From Liopterus haemorrhoidalis (lineage: Eukaryota; Arthropoda; Insecta; Coleoptera; Dytiscidae): a DNA stretch of 64,000 bases. The translations under genes and the position numbers were made by a program. The notes beneath the pieces are model-generated. The model did not search any database, was not told where the DNA came from, and worked only from the letters and a program-made list of their open reading frames with translations. Location of the stretch: the NCBI GenBank assembly GCA_963971575.1, contig OZ020616.1, positions 12,617,575 to 12,681,574 of the forward strand, in the 5' to 3' direction. This document shows, piece by piece, positions 63,656 to 64,000 of this stretch (positions are counted from its first letter, which is position 1; each line of letters starts with the position of its first letter).

Positions 63656-64000
63656 TATGTAAGTGGTCACGCGCCTGGTCGCGCCAGTGTACGCTAGATC
63701 TGATTATAACTATTATAACAAATTCCAATCTAAAAATAGATCGGGATTAAATATTTGTGATAATGTGTCATTCATTTTTACCGCCTGGCGCCAAAATCAT
63801 TAATTGTTTATCAGATATTATATTGATAACATTGATAAAAATTATTTTTTCCTGTCTAGCAAAATTTCATTGAACAATTAGTTGCAAAAAAATGAAGAAA
63901 TAATTTGATAAATGTTATTTTTCTGAAATCATCAGTGAAATAACGTCAAATCGTCAGTGAAGTGACTCCAAATCGGCAGTGAAGTAAACTTTTTTTGTAC
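63656..64000. other. No recognisable gene
   Basis: A direct repeat of CAGTGAAGT-AC-CCAAATCG-type text near 63945-63985 is the only structure seen. Confidence 0.4.

Overview
This window is eukaryotic, AT-rich, repeat-dominated DNA, most likely from an insect or other arthropod. The evidence is the mix of elements: several mariner/Tc1 lineages including a DD41D type, Tigger/pogo, many hAT derivatives, PIF/Harbinger, Helitrons, non-LTR retrotransposon tails, and a Penelope-like element. Remnants of multi-copy gene families that I know mainly from arthropod genomes (THAP proteins, SWIM-type proteins, an uncharacterised CYICGEF/SLK-H family) are also present. I found no convincing host gene, rRNA, functional tRNA or CRISPR array. 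Nearly every coding signal is a transposon or a broken copy of one.

Layout. 0-7 kb: Helitron helicase remnant and 3' end, Tc1 fragment, (AT)n tract, a TA-flanked TIR element, repeat families A and G, and a decayed mariner with an inverted copy of its own 5' end. 7-10.4 kb: a mariner that lost its catalytic core, and a hAT-type element with ACCGGT arrays. 10.4-14 kb: family B repeat, non-LTR fragments, and the first copy of a gene remnant with an internal inversion. 14.7-19.4 kb: four TIR elements, including a decayed hAT that holds a 564-bp palindromic element. 20-22.9 kb: a minisatellite, a LINE tail and a second core-deleted mariner. 23.4-26.7 kb: an intact 835-codon Penelope-like element between apparently identical 191-bp pLTRs, the only full-length gene here. 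26.8-30.5 kb: a hAT fragment that interrupts a mariner, a second family B copy and another mariner remnant.

32.8-43.7 kb: two sibling transposons (D1, D2). D1 keeps a first exon of one gene and D2 keeps a THAP first exon of an oppositely oriented gene. D2 also holds a 4.2-kb Helitron built of about ten 415-bp tandem units; D1 supplies the empty site. 43.9-50.5 kb: LINE tail, Harbinger derivative, SWIM fragment, and an irritans-like mariner split by a SINE-like insertion. 51-53.7 kb: second mariner copy (split by a hAT MITE), LINE RT fragment, and the second inverted-gene copy. 54.6-58 kb: GC-rich TIR element inside a DD41D-type remnant, a THAP pseudo-exon, and a decayed mariner with a hAT insert. 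60.5-63.65 kb: a three-level nest, Tigger containing hAT containing DD41D mariner.

Relations between features. The target-site duplications and empty sites give a relative order of insertion in several places. The Penelope-like element looks youngest. Calls of family membership rest on motif recognition from memory and could not be checked by search.
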